Below, piece after piece: positions 7,588 through 16,486 of a stretch of DNA of 64,000 nucleotides. The notes beneath the pieces are model-generated. The model had not been told where the DNA came from, ran no database searches, and worked only from the letters and a program-made list of their open reading frames with translations. Numbering within the stretch: the stretch's first letter is position 1; each line of letters opens with the position of its first letter. The DNA comes from JAFTYO01 sp045611785 (GTDB lineage: Bacteria; Pseudomonadota; Alphaproteobacteria; RF32; CAG-239): the NCBI GenBank assembly GCA_045611785.1, contig JAZKXV010000028.1, positions 22,736 to 86,735 of the forward strand, given 5' to 3'. Both the position numbers and the translations under genes were made by a program.

Positions 7588-9651
7588 ATGTCAGAGTATA
7601 AATATGAAATGCCCAATGTTAAAAATGATAACGTTAGCATTGACCATGTTACAAAACGTGACGGCACTTTAGCACCTTTTGATTCAAGCAAAATTTATAA
7701 TGCTATATTAAAAGCCGGTTCCTCTACAAATGAATTTGGAGACCAAGAAGCATGGCTCTTAACAGCGAAAGTGTTAAAAGTTATGGAGCATAAATTTAGC
7801 GAATCGTTACCGACAATTGAACAAATACAAGATATTGTTGAACAAGTACTCATTTCTGACAATTATTTTCAAACAGCAAAAGCATATATTTTATATAGAG
7901 ATCAACGCAATCGTATTCGTTCTGATAAGAAAGTTATGGTTGATGTTGAAAGCTCAATCAATGAATATTTGGAAAGATTGGATTGGCGTGTTAATGCAAA
8001 TGCGAATCAGGGATATTCTAACGGTGGTTTAATATTAAACGTTTCAGGTAAGGTTACCGCAAACTACTGGCTCAGCCATGTTTATCCTGCTGAAGTTGGT
8101 GAAGCTCATCGTAATGGTGATATTCATATCCATGATTTGGATATGCTTGCAGCATATTGTGCAGGCTGGTCTTTGAAAAACTTGCTTCATGAAGGTTTTA
8201 ATGGTGTTCCAGGTAAAACAGAAGCTGGTCCTGCAAAACACTTATCAGCAGCCGTTGGTCAAATGGTAAACTTTATGGGAACTTTGCAAAATGAGTGGGC
8301 AGGAGCACAAGCTTTTTCTTCTGTTGACACATATTTAGCTCCTTATATTCGTAAAGATGGTCTTAGCTATGAGCAAGTTGAACAATCTATGCAAGAACTT
8401 ATTTACAATTTGAATGTTCCTTCTCGTTGGGGTTCACAAACACCATTTACAAATTTTACATTTGACTGGGTATGTCCTGAAGATTTAAGAGATAAACACC
8501 CAATTATTGCAGGTGTTGAACAAAGCTTTACTTATGGCGATTTAAAAGAAGAAATGGCTATGATTAATAAGGCTTATATCACTGTTATGATGAGAGGTGA
8601 TATAAAAGGTCGTCCATTTACTTTCCCAATTCCTACATACAATATGACATGGGATTTTCCTTGGGAAGATGAAAACACATTGTTGTTGTTTGAAATGACA
8701 GCTAAATATGGTTTACCTTATTTCCAAAACTTCTTAAACTCTGTATTAAAACCGGGACAAATTCGTTCAATGTGTTGCCGTTTGCAACTTGATTTGCGCG
8801 AATTGTTAGCAAAAGGAAATGGTTTGTTCGGTTCTGCGGAACAAACAGGTTCTGTGGGGGTTGTAACATTTAACTGTGCTCGTTTAGGTTATGTATATAA
8901 AGGTGATGAAGCAGGTCTTTTCGGTCGTGTTGATGAATTGATGAATATTGCTCGTACATCTTTAGAAATTAAACGTAAAGTTATTGAAAGACTTATTCAA
9001 AATGGTTTGTTCCCATTTACAAAACGTTATTTAGGTACACTTCGTAATCACTTTTCAACAATTGGTGTTAACGGTATAAATGAAATGATCAGAAACTATA
9101 CCAATGATGAACACAATATTTCTGACGAGTGGGGACAAGCATTTGCTGTTAAATTCTTAGATTATATCAGAGAAAAAATGGTAAAAATTCAAGAAGAAAC
9201 AGGCCATATGTATAATCTTGAAGCAACTCCTGCAGAAAGTGCAACATACAGATTTGCACGTGAAGATAAGAAAAGATACAAAGATATTATTCAAGCCGGT
9301 ACAAAAGAAGACCCATATTATACAAACTCTTCTCAACTTCCGGTCGGATTTACTGATGATCCGTTTGAAGCTCTTGATTTGCAGTCTGAATTACAAACAA
9401 AATACACAGGTGGAACAGTGTTGCACTTGTATATGGGACAACGCATTTCATCAGCAAAGGTTTGTCGTGATTTAGTTAAACGTGTTTTAACAAATTATCG
9501 CTTACCGTATATTACTATTACTCCTACCTTTTCAGTATGCCCAAAACATGGATACTTATCGGGTGAACATAAATTCTGCCCACTTTGTGATGAAGAGAAA
9601 AAAGCAGAAAAAATTAAGGCATTAAAAGCCAAACAAGAAAATGTAGCTTAA
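7588..9651 (+). CDS. nrdD: Anaerobic ribonucleoside-triphosphate reductase, catalytic part lacking the radical loop
   Basis: Class III ribonucleotide reductase makes dNTPs without oxygen. The 687 residues begin with an ATP-cone (VTKRDGTLAPFDSSKIYNAI, about 19-110) for allosteric control, followed by the ten-stranded barrel (DIHIHDLDMLAAYCAGWSL). The C-terminal zinc ribbon is CPKHGYLSGEHKFCPLCDE, with His in place of one Cys. The protein then stops. The glycyl-radical segment that normally follows the ribbon is encoded by the next gene, 34 bp downstream, so the enzyme appears to be made as two chains. Confidence 0.93.
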   Translation: MSEYKYEMPNVKNDNVSIDHVTKRDGTLAPFDSSKIYNAILKAGSSTNEFGDQEAWLLTAKVLKVMEHKFSESLPTIEQIQDIVEQVLISDNYFQTAKAYILYRDQRNRIRSDKKVMVDVESSINEYLERLDWRVNANANQGYSNGGLILNVSGKVTANYWLSHVYPAEVGEAHRNGDIHIHDLDMLAAYCAGWSLKNLLHEGFNGVPGKTEAGPAKHLSAAVGQMVNFMGTLQNEWAGAQAFSSVDTYLAPYIRKDGLSYEQVEQSMQELIYNLNVPSRWGSQTPFTNFTFDWVCPEDLRDKHPIIAGVEQSFTYGDLKEEMAMINKAYITVMMRGDIKGRPFTFPIPTYNMTWDFPWEDENTLLLFEMTAKYGLPYFQNFLNSVLKPGQIRSMCCRLQLDLRELLAKGNGLFGSAEQTGSVGVVTFNCARLGYVYKGDEAGLFGRVDELMNIARTSLEIKRKVIERLIQNGLFPFTKRYLGTLRNHFSTIGVNGINEMIRNYTNDEHNISDEWGQAFAVKFLDYIREKMVKIQEETGHMYNLEATPAESATYRFAREDKKRYKDIIQAGTKEDPYYTNSSQLPVGFTDDPFEALDLQSELQTKYTGGTVLHLYMGQRISSAKVCRDLVKRVLTNYRLPYITITPTFSVCPKHGYLSGEHKFCPLCDEEKKAEKIKALKAKQENVA

Positions 9652-9685
9652 TTTAAACAATAAAGATTTATTTAGGAGAATATAA

Positions 9686-9892
9686 ATGACCAATGTAATT
9701 GATATTAACGAAATCAAATTAGCAGATTCTGAAAGACAACCTTGCGAAATCTGGACACGTGTTATGGGCTATCATCGTCCGGTTTCTGAATTTAATAAAG
9801 GTAAAAAGTCAGAATATTATACAAGAATTTGCTTTAGCGAAGAAAAAGCAGTTTGTGGTATCAATCAAAACTTAGCAATGGCTGCAGAGTAG
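9686..9892 (+). CDS. Separate glycyl-radical peptide of class III ribonucleotide reductase
   Basis: This 68-residue protein contains EIWTRVMGYHRPVSEFNKGK and then SEYYTR. It matches the C-terminal radical loop of NrdD proteins (RVxGYxRPV...N.GK..E), with Gly28 as the expected radical site. In ordinary NrdD this segment directly follows the zinc ribbon. Here it has its own AGGAG and ATG. It presumably docks on the 687-residue subunit and is activated by NrdG. A second part, after residue 50, ends in GINQNLAMAAE. Recognition of the motif is firm; subunit assembly is inferred. Confidence 0.82.
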   Translation: MTNVIDINEIKLADSERQPCEIWTRVMGYHRPVSEFNKGKKSEYYTRICFSEEKAVCGINQNLAMAAE

Positions 9893-9897
9893 TTTTA

Positions 9898-10614
9898 ATG
9901 GATACAGGCAATCCTATTATAATCGGCGATGTTGAATCTTTCAGCATCGTCGATTTTCCAAATAAGATAGCGGCAGTTGTTTTTATGCAGGGATGTCCTT
10001 GGAAATGTCCTTTTTGCTATAATTTAAGTTTACAAAAAATTGGTAAGCAGACAGAAACAGAATGGGCGTTTGAAACCTTAAAATGTTTATTAAAAAAGCG
10101 TAAGCCAATGTTAGATGCTGTGGTTTTTTCAGGTGGAGAACCTTTGCTTCAAGATGGTTTGGAAGAAGCTATCGATGAGGTTAAGGTTTTAGGTTATGAA
10201 GTTGGCTTGCATACCGGAGGTTTTAGACCTCAAATGTTAAAAAAAGTGATAAATAAAGTTGATTGGGTTGGCTTAGATATTAAAGCACCGATTGATGCCG
10301 GTAAGTATAAAGTAGCGACCGGATGTTTTGATAATGTTGAAAATATCAAAGAAAGTTTGAATATATTAATAAAAAGCGGTGTTGATTTTGAATGCAGAAC
10401 AACTTGTGACCCAAGAATTTTAAGCGTTGATGATATATATGAGATTGCAACATCATTAAAAGATTTAGGTGTAAAAGAATATTATTTACAAAAGTATCGT
10501 CCGATTGAAAGCGATAAAACAACCACAGACGATATGTGCGAATCGATAATAAACGATATTAAATTGTTAGATTTTTTAAAAACAAGTTTTGAAGTATATG
10601 ATGTAAGAAAATAA
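9898..10614 (+). CDS. nrdG: Anaerobic ribonucleotide reductase activating protein (radical SAM)
   Basis: NrdG uses S-adenosylmethionine and a [4Fe-4S] cluster to generate the glycyl radical on NrdD. With the ATG at 9898 the protein has 238 residues, and the cluster motif C-x3-C-x2-C (GCPWKCPFCYN) uses Cys33, Cys37 and Cys40. The glycine-rich SAM strand (VFSGGEPLLQ) follows. A longer in-frame start at 9853 lies inside the radical-peptide gene and adds an unrelated N-terminus, so 9898, 5 bp past the preceding stop, is preferred. Cotranscribed with nrdD. Confidence 0.93.
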   Translation: MDTGNPIIIGDVESFSIVDFPNKIAAVVFMQGCPWKCPFCYNLSLQKIGKQTETEWAFETLKCLLKKRKPMLDAVVFSGGEPLLQDGLEEAIDEVKVLGYEVGLHTGGFRPQMLKKVINKVDWVGLDIKAPIDAGKYKVATGCFDNVENIKESLNILIKSGVDFECRTTCDPRILSVDDIYEIATSLKDLGVKEYYLQKYRPIESDKTTTDDMCESIINDIKLLDFLKTSFEVYDVRK

Positions 10615-10640
10615 GCACCGTTTTCACGGTGCTTAAAATT
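10613..10640. terminator. Bidirectional terminator between nrdG and the barrel genes
   Basis: AAGCACCGT and ACGGTGCTT form a 9-bp stem around TTTC, overlapping the nrdG stop codon. The convergent gene ends at 10640. Confidence 0.8.
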
Positions 10641-11176
10641 TAAAATTTCCAACCCACACCAAGTCTGATGTTAGAATTGGAGAATCGTGTATAGCCCTTA
10701 GGTTGAGAACTGAACAAATGGCAAGCTTCAACGCCTAAAAAGAGCTGTTTCCATACAGTACACTGGTAACCGACTTTTGCTTTTAAATGAAATCCGTCGC
10801 TATAAAAACGGTCAGCAGGACACTGCGTTACGTCAGGAGTTTCAATATATCCGTAGTTTTGAAAACCACCCATCAGATAAGCCTTATGTTTTTTACCCAC
10901 AACGAAACCTAAAGAAGGACCGAAGGTTGTAAAATACTTGTTGCAAAGCTGATGGTTAATAGTTGTGGTACCAATGTCTAAATCGGCTCGTAAGAAAAAA
11001 GCCTCAAAGCCGATTGTTGTTCCGAAGACAGGTGTGTTACCGGTAAAGTTGTAGCCACCGTAAAGAGAAACGTCAAATTTGAGTTCATCTTTTGTTTTGT
11101 CAGCGTAGGGCTTAGCCTCTACAAAACCTACAGACACTATCGTTGCCAATAGGAATAAAATAATACATTTTTTCAT
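10640..11176 (-). CDS. Small outer-membrane beta-barrel-like protein, copy 1
   Basis: No named family is recognised. From the ATG at 11176 the protein has 178 residues: a signal peptide (KKCIILFLLATIVSVGFVEA), then alternating aromatic strands with many Gly-Tyr pairs (YGGYNF, GGFQNYGYIE), ending in GVGWKF with a C-terminal Phe typical of Bam-assembled porins. It shares its plan and end (FSNSNIRLGVGWKF) with the next upstream gene (FSNTNVCIGVGYAF). An in-frame extension to 11242 is rejected because it precedes the signal peptide. No Shine-Dalgarno sequence is visible before the ATG. Confidence 0.75.
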   Translation of the reverse strand: MKKCIILFLLATIVSVGFVEAKPYADKTKDELKFDVSLYGGYNFTGNTPVFGTTIGFEAFFLRADLDIGTTTINHQLCNKYFTTFGPSLGFVVGKKHKAYLMGGFQNYGYIETPDVTQCPADRFYSDGFHLKAKVGYQCTVWKQLFLGVEACHLFSSQPKGYTRFSNSNIRLGVGWKF

Positions 11177-11269
11177 AATCAATAAGTTTAATAAAAATAA
11201 AAAAGATATGGAAATAATAGCATAAAGATAAAAATTTATCAACCCATATTATATGTATTTAAAATAAAA

Positions 11270-11301
11270 AGAAATAGCGTCAAATAATGAGGCTATTTCT
11301 T
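11270..11301 (-). terminator. Terminator after barrel gene copy 2
   Basis: AGAAATAGC and GCTATTTCT pair across a 13-base loop; on the minus strand a T-rich run follows. It ends transcription of the 11.3-11.8 kb gene. Confidence 0.65.
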
Positions 11302-11302
11302 C

Positions 11303-11809
11303 TTAAAAAGCATATCCGACACCTATACATACGTTGGTGTTGGAAAAATGTTGAGCACCTTTTTTGTTATCATGAAACAAATGGTTTACTTCATAATTTA
11401 AAAACAAATCCCTTGCGACAAAGTGTTGTATTCCTATTCTGGCAAGACCGTATATGTGGTCAGATCTAAAATAATTCGGATTTTTTTTATTATTAATAAA
11501 CCCGTAATTTTGTACACCAATCATCAAAAATACTTTTACTTTATTGCCATAATGCAAACCGATTGTAGGGCAGGCTGTTGTGAATCCTTCTGTACATAAG
11601 GGGTGGTTGATTTTTGTTTTTCCTATATCAATTCCCGCTCTTAAATATCCGTATTCAAAACCAATTCTAGCTGTGAAAACAACAGCAGGGCTAACACAGT
11701 TCATTCCAAAATTTATGGTAGCATCATATTTGAGTTTATTATTAAAGTCTGAAGCATAAATTTTTGTAACCGATAATAAACAGAGTGTAAGTATAATAAG
11801 TCGTTTCAT
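11303..11809 (-). CDS. Small outer-membrane beta-barrel-like protein, copy 2
   Basis: This 168-residue protein has a signal peptide (KRLIILTLCLLSVTKIYA) and glycine/aromatic strands ending in GVGYAF. It is the closest relative of copy 1: both share an RADLDIG/RAGIDIG-type strand followed by TTINHQLC/TKINHPLC, and a GGFQNYG/GVQNYG hairpin. Upstream on the minus strand lies TTGACT, 16 bp, TATAAA, a good sigma-70 promoter, but no Shine-Dalgarno site. Function is unknown; a small barrel of OmpA/OmpW size is the likely fold. Confidence 0.75.
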   Translation of the reverse strand: MKRLIILTLCLLSVTKIYASDFNNKLKYDATINFGMNCVSPAVVFTARIGFEYGYLRAGIDIGKTKINHPLCTEGFTTACPTIGLHYGNKVKVFLMIGVQNYGFINNKKNPNYFRSDHIYGLARIGIQHFVARDLFLNYEVNHLFHDNKKGAQHFSNTNVCIGVGYAF

Positions 11810-11869
11810 AGAATAATTATTAAGTGTATTTATTTATATGCATTTTTTGTTTTAAGTCAATGTATAAAT

Positions 11870-11901
11870 AAGAAGCTGCAAATGGAGTTTGCAGCTTCTT
11901 A
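11870..11901 (-). terminator. Terminator after barrel gene copy 3
   Basis: AAGAAGCTGCAAA and TTTGCAGCTTCTT form a 13-bp perfect stem around TGGAG; it overlaps the stop codon of the gene. Confidence 0.85.
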
Positions 11902-12441
11902 AAATTTAATACCAATTCCACAACCTAAAGACAGGTGTTTTGCAGAAATTAAATTAGAGTTTCGATATGGCATTATGTATGCAAGAGATAAGTTAAAATA
12001 AGTTTTTTTACTCAGATAAATATCGTATCCACAGTTTGCTTTTAGGCGCCAAGAAGATGTATAGAAACTATTTTCATCATAATCTGGCCAAGTAGATCCA
12101 CCGATAAGTGCATAAAACTTATTTTTATTACCTATTGCAGGTCCGATGCACATTGAAACATAGTAAAAATGATCTTTTATTGGTTTTGTAAGGGTTTGAA
12201 TATAGCTCCAGCCTATTTCAATTTCACCTCTTACATAGCCAATATCACAACATAGTCTAGTACCTGCGATAAAAGATTTTTCTAAAAAATTGTAACTACT
12301 ATGTAGTGCGCAAGAACCTTTTACTTCATTCCATGATGGCTTTTCAATATCGGAATAAGAATTTTTCCAATCAGGATATTGAGCCATAGAAAATAAAGGC
12401 GTTAAAATAAACACCAAAATTAATACTATGAGTTTTTTCAT
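11899..12441 (-). CDS. Small outer-membrane beta-barrel-like protein, copy 3
   Basis: The 180-residue protein has a signal peptide (KKLIVLILVFILTPLFSMAQ), a tryptophan-rich start of the mature part, and glycine/aromatic strands ending in GCGIGIKF. Strand order resembles copies 1 and 2 (VRGEIEIGWSYI, then FYALIGGSTWPDY), but identity is lower, so it is an older duplicate. As with its neighbours, no Shine-Dalgarno sequence precedes the ATG. Each of the three genes has its own terminator-like hairpin or a shared one, so they are likely separate units. Confidence 0.72.
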   Translation of the reverse strand: MKKLIVLILVFILTPLFSMAQYPDWKNSYSDIEKPSWNEVKGSCALHSSYNFLEKSFIAGTRLCCDIGYVRGEIEIGWSYIQTLTKPIKDHFYYVSMCIGPAIGNKNKFYALIGGSTWPDYDENSFYTSSWRLKANCGYDIYLSKKTYFNLSLAYIMPYRNSNLISAKHLSLGCGIGIKF

Positions 12442-12502
12442 ACAATGATTTATAAGTAATTGGTAATTACTAAACAGTATAGGCTTTTTGCTAAAAAATG
12501 CA

Positions 12503-12535
12503 AATAAAAACTCGCCAATTTGGCGAGTTTTTATT
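12503..12535. terminator. aspS terminator
   Basis: AAAAACTCGCCAA and TTGGCGAGTTTTT form a perfect stem with A and T tracts on the two sides, just past the aspS stop. Confidence 0.9.
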
Positions 12536-12549
12536 TAAGATGTGAAAGC

Positions 12550-14316
12550 TTATTTTTCTTTTATATCAAGTTTAATATGCAATTCTTCAAGTTGTTTTTT
12601 TGTAACTGTATTAGGTGCTTGCATCATCAAATCTTGTGCTTTACCGTTTAATGGGAAGATGATAACATCTCTGATAATCGGTTCGTCTAATAAAAGCATA
12701 ATTGTTCTATCAATACCAGGAGCTGCTCCTGCGTGCGGTGGAGCACCATATTTAAATGCATTTATCATACCGCCAAATTTGTTATCAACTACAGAATTGT
12801 CGTATCCAGCAATTTCAAAAGCTTTATACATAATTTCCGGTTTGTGATTTCTTACTGCACCGGAAGCAAGTTCTACACCATTACAGACCATATCGTACTG
12901 ATATGCTAAAATATCTAAAGGATTTTTATTTAAGAGAGAATCCATTCCACCTTGAGGCATAGAGAATGGGTTGTGTGAAAATTCTACAGCGCCTGTCTCT
13001 TCGTTTTCTTCGTACATTGGAAAATCAACAATCCAGCAAAGTTTGAAAGAATTATAATCAAACAGACCGAGTTCTTCACCAAGTTTGTTACGAACCTTTC
13101 CGGCAAATTTATTAATAACTTTTTTATTGCCGCCCATAAACAATACAGCATCGCCTTCATTAGCCCCAAAAACAGATTTAAGTTCATTAATTTTTTCTTG
13201 GCTGAAGTATTTTGCAATACCTTTTGTACCGGCATCAGAAAATGCAATATATGCCATGCCGCCCATGTTTTCTTCTTTTGCGAATCCATCAAATTTATCA
13301 AAAAATGAACGAGGCTTATTACCGGCATTAGGAGCAACGATAGCTCTTAATTGTTCTCCATTTTGAGCTTTTGCGTCATATACGCCAAATCCGGAGTTGT
13401 TAAAGAAATCTGTTGCATCTTGAATGATTAATGGGTTTCTTAAGTCTGGTTTATCAGAACCATATTTCAACATAGCTTCTCTAAAAGGAATGTGTATAAA
13501 TGGTGCTTGGTCAACTTTTTTACCATTAGCAAATTCATTGAAAATGCTTCCCATTGTGTGTTCAATCACTTTAAATACATCATCTTGTGTAGCAAAGCTC
13601 ATTTCCATATCGAGCTGATAAAATTCTCCCGGGCTGCGGTCAGCTCTTGGGTCTTCGTCTCTGAAACATGGAGCAATTTGAAAATATCTATCAAAACCCG
13701 ACACCATTAAAAGTTGTTTAAATTGTTGCGGAGCTTGAGGAAGTGCATAAAATTTTCCCGGATTAATACGTGATGGTACTAAAAAGTCGCGAGCGCCTTC
13801 TGGTGAAGATGCTGTTAAAATAGGTGTTTGATATTCTGTAAAACCTTGTTCACTCATTAATTCACGCATACGAGCAATAACTTTTGAACGTAACATAATG
13901 TTGTTGTGAATACGTTCACGTCTTAAGTCTAAGAATCGATATTTTAAGCGCAATTCTTCAGGTTCATCGCCAAGACCTGAAACCTGAATTGGTAACACGT
14001 CTGCTTCTGAATGAATTTTCATTGATTTTACTTTTATTTCAATATCACCTGTAGGCATGTTTTTGTTAATGCTTTCACGAGCAATAACATCGCCTTCAAA
14101 CTCAACAACACTTTCAATGCGAGTGTTTTCAACTTTATCAAATAAATCGGACGAAGAATCGATAACGCATTGTGTTATGCCGTAATGATCTCGTAAATCT
14201 ACAAAGCATAAATTACCCAAATTACGTTTACGATGAATCCAACCGGCAAGTTTAACAACTTTACCGATATCTGAGCTGCGGAGTTCGCCGCAGGTATGTG
14301 TCCGATATTCGTTCAT
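12550..14316 (-). CDS. aspS: Aspartate--tRNA ligase, bacterial type
   Basis: AspRS charges tRNA-Asp. The 588 residues carry an N-terminal OB-fold anticodon domain (GWIHRKRNLGNLCFVDLRDHYG), class II motif 2 (CFRDEDPRADRSPGEFYQLD), the bacterial GAD insertion (about 280-420), and motif 3 (GAAPGIDRTIMLL). Length is normal. It stands alone between a terminator and the divergent rnd gene. Whether it also charges tRNA-Asn cannot be told from sequence alone. Confidence 0.97.
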   Translation of the reverse strand: MNEYRTHTCGELRSSDIGKVVKLAGWIHRKRNLGNLCFVDLRDHYGITQCVIDSSSDLFDKVENTRIESVVEFEGDVIARESINKNMPTGDIEIKVKSMKIHSEADVLPIQVSGLGDEPEELRLKYRFLDLRRERIHNNIMLRSKVIARMRELMSEQGFTEYQTPILTASSPEGARDFLVPSRINPGKFYALPQAPQQFKQLLMVSGFDRYFQIAPCFRDEDPRADRSPGEFYQLDMEMSFATQDDVFKVIEHTMGSIFNEFANGKKVDQAPFIHIPFREAMLKYGSDKPDLRNPLIIQDATDFFNNSGFGVYDAKAQNGEQLRAIVAPNAGNKPRSFFDKFDGFAKEENMGGMAYIAFSDAGTKGIAKYFSQEKINELKSVFGANEGDAVLFMGGNKKVINKFAGKVRNKLGEELGLFDYNSFKLCWIVDFPMYEENEETGAVEFSHNPFSMPQGGMDSLLNKNPLDILAYQYDMVCNGVELASGAVRNHKPEIMYKAFEIAGYDNSVVDNKFGGMINAFKYGAPPHAGAAPGIDRTIMLLLDEPIIRDVIIFPLNGKAQDLMMQAPNTVTKKQLEELHIKLDIKEK

Positions 14317-14454
14317 TTTTACCTCTGAAATATTAAATTTTTAACCATATAAATTGATAGAGCATTCTTTAACTAAAAGCAATATTAAAATTAAAAAAAA
14401 ATTAAGCAATGTAAGCTAGATTAAAAGTTCAAATAATTGTAGGTGGAATTTATC

Positions 14455-15621
14455 ATGAGAATCGTTGAAAAAACTGAAGATTTAATAGTTTTATGTAAAG
14501 TGCTTAATAAGCAAAAATTTATTACGGTGGACACAGAGTTTGTAAGAGAAAAAACTTATTTTCCTCAAGTGTGTTTAATTCAAGTGGGTTGGACTGATGA
14601 TGCCGCAATTATAGATCCTATGGTAAAGGATATTGATTTAAGTGCGTTTTTTGAGGTTTTAACCAATAAAAAAGTTTTAAAAGTTTTTCATTCAGGCAGA
14701 CAAGATATTGAAATTTTTTATAACTTATCAGGCAAAATTCCGGTACCGGTTTTTGATACTCAAATTGCGGCAATGGCATGTGGTTTTGGTTTGACTGTCG
14801 GGTATGATACATTAGTTCATTTAATTACCGGTGTTGAGCTTGATAAATCCAGCAGATTGACCGATTGGACTAAGAGACCGTTACAAACAAAACAGCTTGA
14901 ATATGCTTTAAGAGATGTAACGTTTTTAATTCCGTGCTATGAACATTTAGATAAATATTTAAGAGAAAATAATAGAACAGATTGGATAGAAGAAGAAACT
15001 CAATATTTGTTAAATGAAGATTTGTATCGTCCGCAGCCTGAAAATATGTGGTTGCGTATTAAACACTCTGCTCATAGTTTGCAATTTTTAACAATTTTAA
15101 AAGAATTAGCTGCGTGGCGTGAGGAGCGTGCTATAAAATATAATATTCCGAGAAAAACTATAATTAAAGATGAGATGCTGGTTAATATTGCTGCATCTGC
15201 ACCTCAAAGTATGGAAGAATTGGCAGATGTAAGATACATTAAATCGGACATAGTAAAAGGGAAATTAGGTAAAGAAATTGTAGATATTGTTAATATGGCT
15301 CTTGAAAAGCCAACTGATAAAAATTTGAAAAAAATTGAAAAAGAAAGACACGTTAATGTTCCAAGAAGTGCGATGGCTTTGTTGGAAATTTTAAAGTTGA
15401 TATTAAAGATTGTAAGCGAACAAAATCATGTTGTAGATTTTCTAATTGCAGATGACCAAAATTTAAGGGATATAGCCTGCGGAAACAATGATAAAACAAA
15501 TCCGGCACTAAAAGGTTGGAGATATGATGTTTTTGGTAAGCATGCTTTAAATTTTAGAAAAGGAAAATCAAGCATTGTTTATGATAGTGTTGAAAAAAAG
15601 ATTGTTTTTGAAGAAAAGTAA
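14455..15621 (+). CDS. rnd: Ribonuclease D
   Basis: RNase D is a 3'-5' exonuclease that trims tRNA precursors and other RNAs. The DEDD catalytic set is visible: VDTEFVREKTYFP (motif I), VFHSGRQDIEIF (motif II) and YALRDVTFLIPCY (motif III, YxxxD). An HRDC domain follows from about residue 205. The ATG at 14455 is preferred over the in-frame GTG at 14443 because AGGTGG at 14441-14446 sits eight bases before it; the protein is then 388 residues. It is transcribed away from aspS. Confidence 0.94.
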   Translation: MRIVEKTEDLIVLCKVLNKQKFITVDTEFVREKTYFPQVCLIQVGWTDDAAIIDPMVKDIDLSAFFEVLTNKKVLKVFHSGRQDIEIFYNLSGKIPVPVFDTQIAAMACGFGLTVGYDTLVHLITGVELDKSSRLTDWTKRPLQTKQLEYALRDVTFLIPCYEHLDKYLRENNRTDWIEEETQYLLNEDLYRPQPENMWLRIKHSAHSLQFLTILKELAAWREERAIKYNIPRKTIIKDEMLVNIAASAPQSMEELADVRYIKSDIVKGKLGKEIVDIVNMALEKPTDKNLKKIEKERHVNVPRSAMALLEILKLILKIVSEQNHVVDFLIADDQNLRDIACGNNDKTNPALKGWRYDVFGKHALNFRKGKSSIVYDSVEKKIVFEEK

Positions 15622-15627
15622 AATAAA

Positions 15628-15655
15628 AAGCCCTTGTTCCAGACAAGGGCTAAAA
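15628..15655. terminator. Terminator shared by rnd and the cold-shock gene
   Basis: AGCCCTTG and CAAGGGCT pair around a seven-base loop between the two convergent genes; A-rich and T-rich flanks let it work both ways. Confidence 0.8.
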
Positions 15656-15657
15656 TG

Positions 15658-15861
15658 TTATAAAATCTCAATATTTCCGGCAGCAATGCGCCCTCTATCA
15701 TCATATGTTTCATAACTTACTTTTTGACCATCAAATAACTTTCTGATGCCTTTTTCTTCCAATTTTGTAACATGAACAAAAATATCTTTTCCTCCGGTTT
15801 CAGGTTGAATAAAACCATAACCTTTTTTGCTGTTGAACCATTTTACAGTTCCTGTAGACAT
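15658..15861 (-). CDS. Cold-shock domain protein (CspA family)
   Basis: A 67-residue single-stranded RNA/DNA-binding cold-shock protein that can melt RNA structure. It has KWFNSKKGYGFIQ (RNP1, KGYGFI) and DIFVHVT (RNP2). The ATG at 15861 follows AAGGA at good distance; the in-frame TTG at 15867 is less likely. The predicted transcript has a leader of about 70 bases with a hairpin, as cold-shock genes often do. Confidence 0.95.
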   Translation of the reverse strand: MSTGTVKWFNSKKGYGFIQPETGGKDIFVHVTKLEEKGIRKLFDGQKVSYETYDDRGRIAAGNIEIL

Positions 15862-15900
15862 TATCAATCCTTTCTTATTAGTTAGTTTAAATAAAATTAT

Positions 15901-15966
15901 GTAGACTGATAGGCTGTCTACGTATAGTCACATTTGCTATAATAAGAGTAGAAAAAGAAAAGTCAA
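15901..15966 (-). promoter_or_regulatory. Cold-shock gene promoter and leader hairpin
   Basis: On the minus strand TTGACT (15961-15966) and TATTAT (15939-15944) are 16 bp apart. Downstream, GTAGAC and GTCTAC (15901-15921) form a hairpin with a nine-base loop inside the leader. It could be a cold-sensing leader element or an operator. Confidence 0.55.
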
Positions 15967-16008
15967 GTATAAATAAGTGTTTTTTTATTAATACAACCAA
16001 AAGTTGCA

Positions 16009-16371
16009 TTAAAATAATTTATATTTTTTCATTTCAGATTGTATGAAACTAACTCTATCGGTTCTTTTTTTGTTGTTATTACAATATGTTGTTAAGATAT
16101 TATATATATCATCTTTGTATTTGGGCATATTTTTGGAAATTATGCACAAATAATATACAGCTGCTTCAAACACCTCTGTTTTTTCATTAAGTAATTGGTA
16201 GCTTACTTGCAAATAAGGTGGTGTGAAAGTTTTTTCATATTCGTTAAGCGAATTAAAATAATCTTGTTTTTGTATGGCAACTGCTATTTTAGGAGTAATG
16301 TTTTCAGCCGGTTGTTTACCGATGAGTGATCTGAAAAATTCAGTGATGAAAAAATTGGCATTCTTAAACAT
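16009..16371 (-). CDS. Hypothetical protein
   Basis: A 120-residue protein of no recognised family. AAGGAG lies seven bases before the ATG, so translation is likely. It is predicted to be mostly helical and soluble, with a tail rich in Lys, Asn and Arg (CNNNKKRTDRVSF) and no signal peptide or membrane segment. It lies alone between the cold-shock gene and tRNA-Gln. Confidence 0.6.
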   Translation of the reverse strand: MFKNANFFITEFFRSLIGKQPAENITPKIAVAIQKQDYFNSLNEYEKTFTPPYLQVSYQLLNEKTEVFEAAVYYLCIISKNMPKYKDDIYNILTTYCNNNKKRTDRVSFIQSEMKKYKLF

Positions 16372-16486
16372 TTAAAACTCCTTTTAATTAACAAAAATAT
16401 AGTAATATATTTTTACAAAAAAAGATATTAAAAAATGTTTGACTTATGCAATAAAAAAGCGTAAAGATTTCGTAAATAAAGATTGT

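Noticed and set aside
11177..11242. In-frame N-terminal extension of barrel protein copy 1
   Set aside because: The signal peptide begins at the ATG at 11176; the extension adds a second hydrophobic stretch without a ribosome site.
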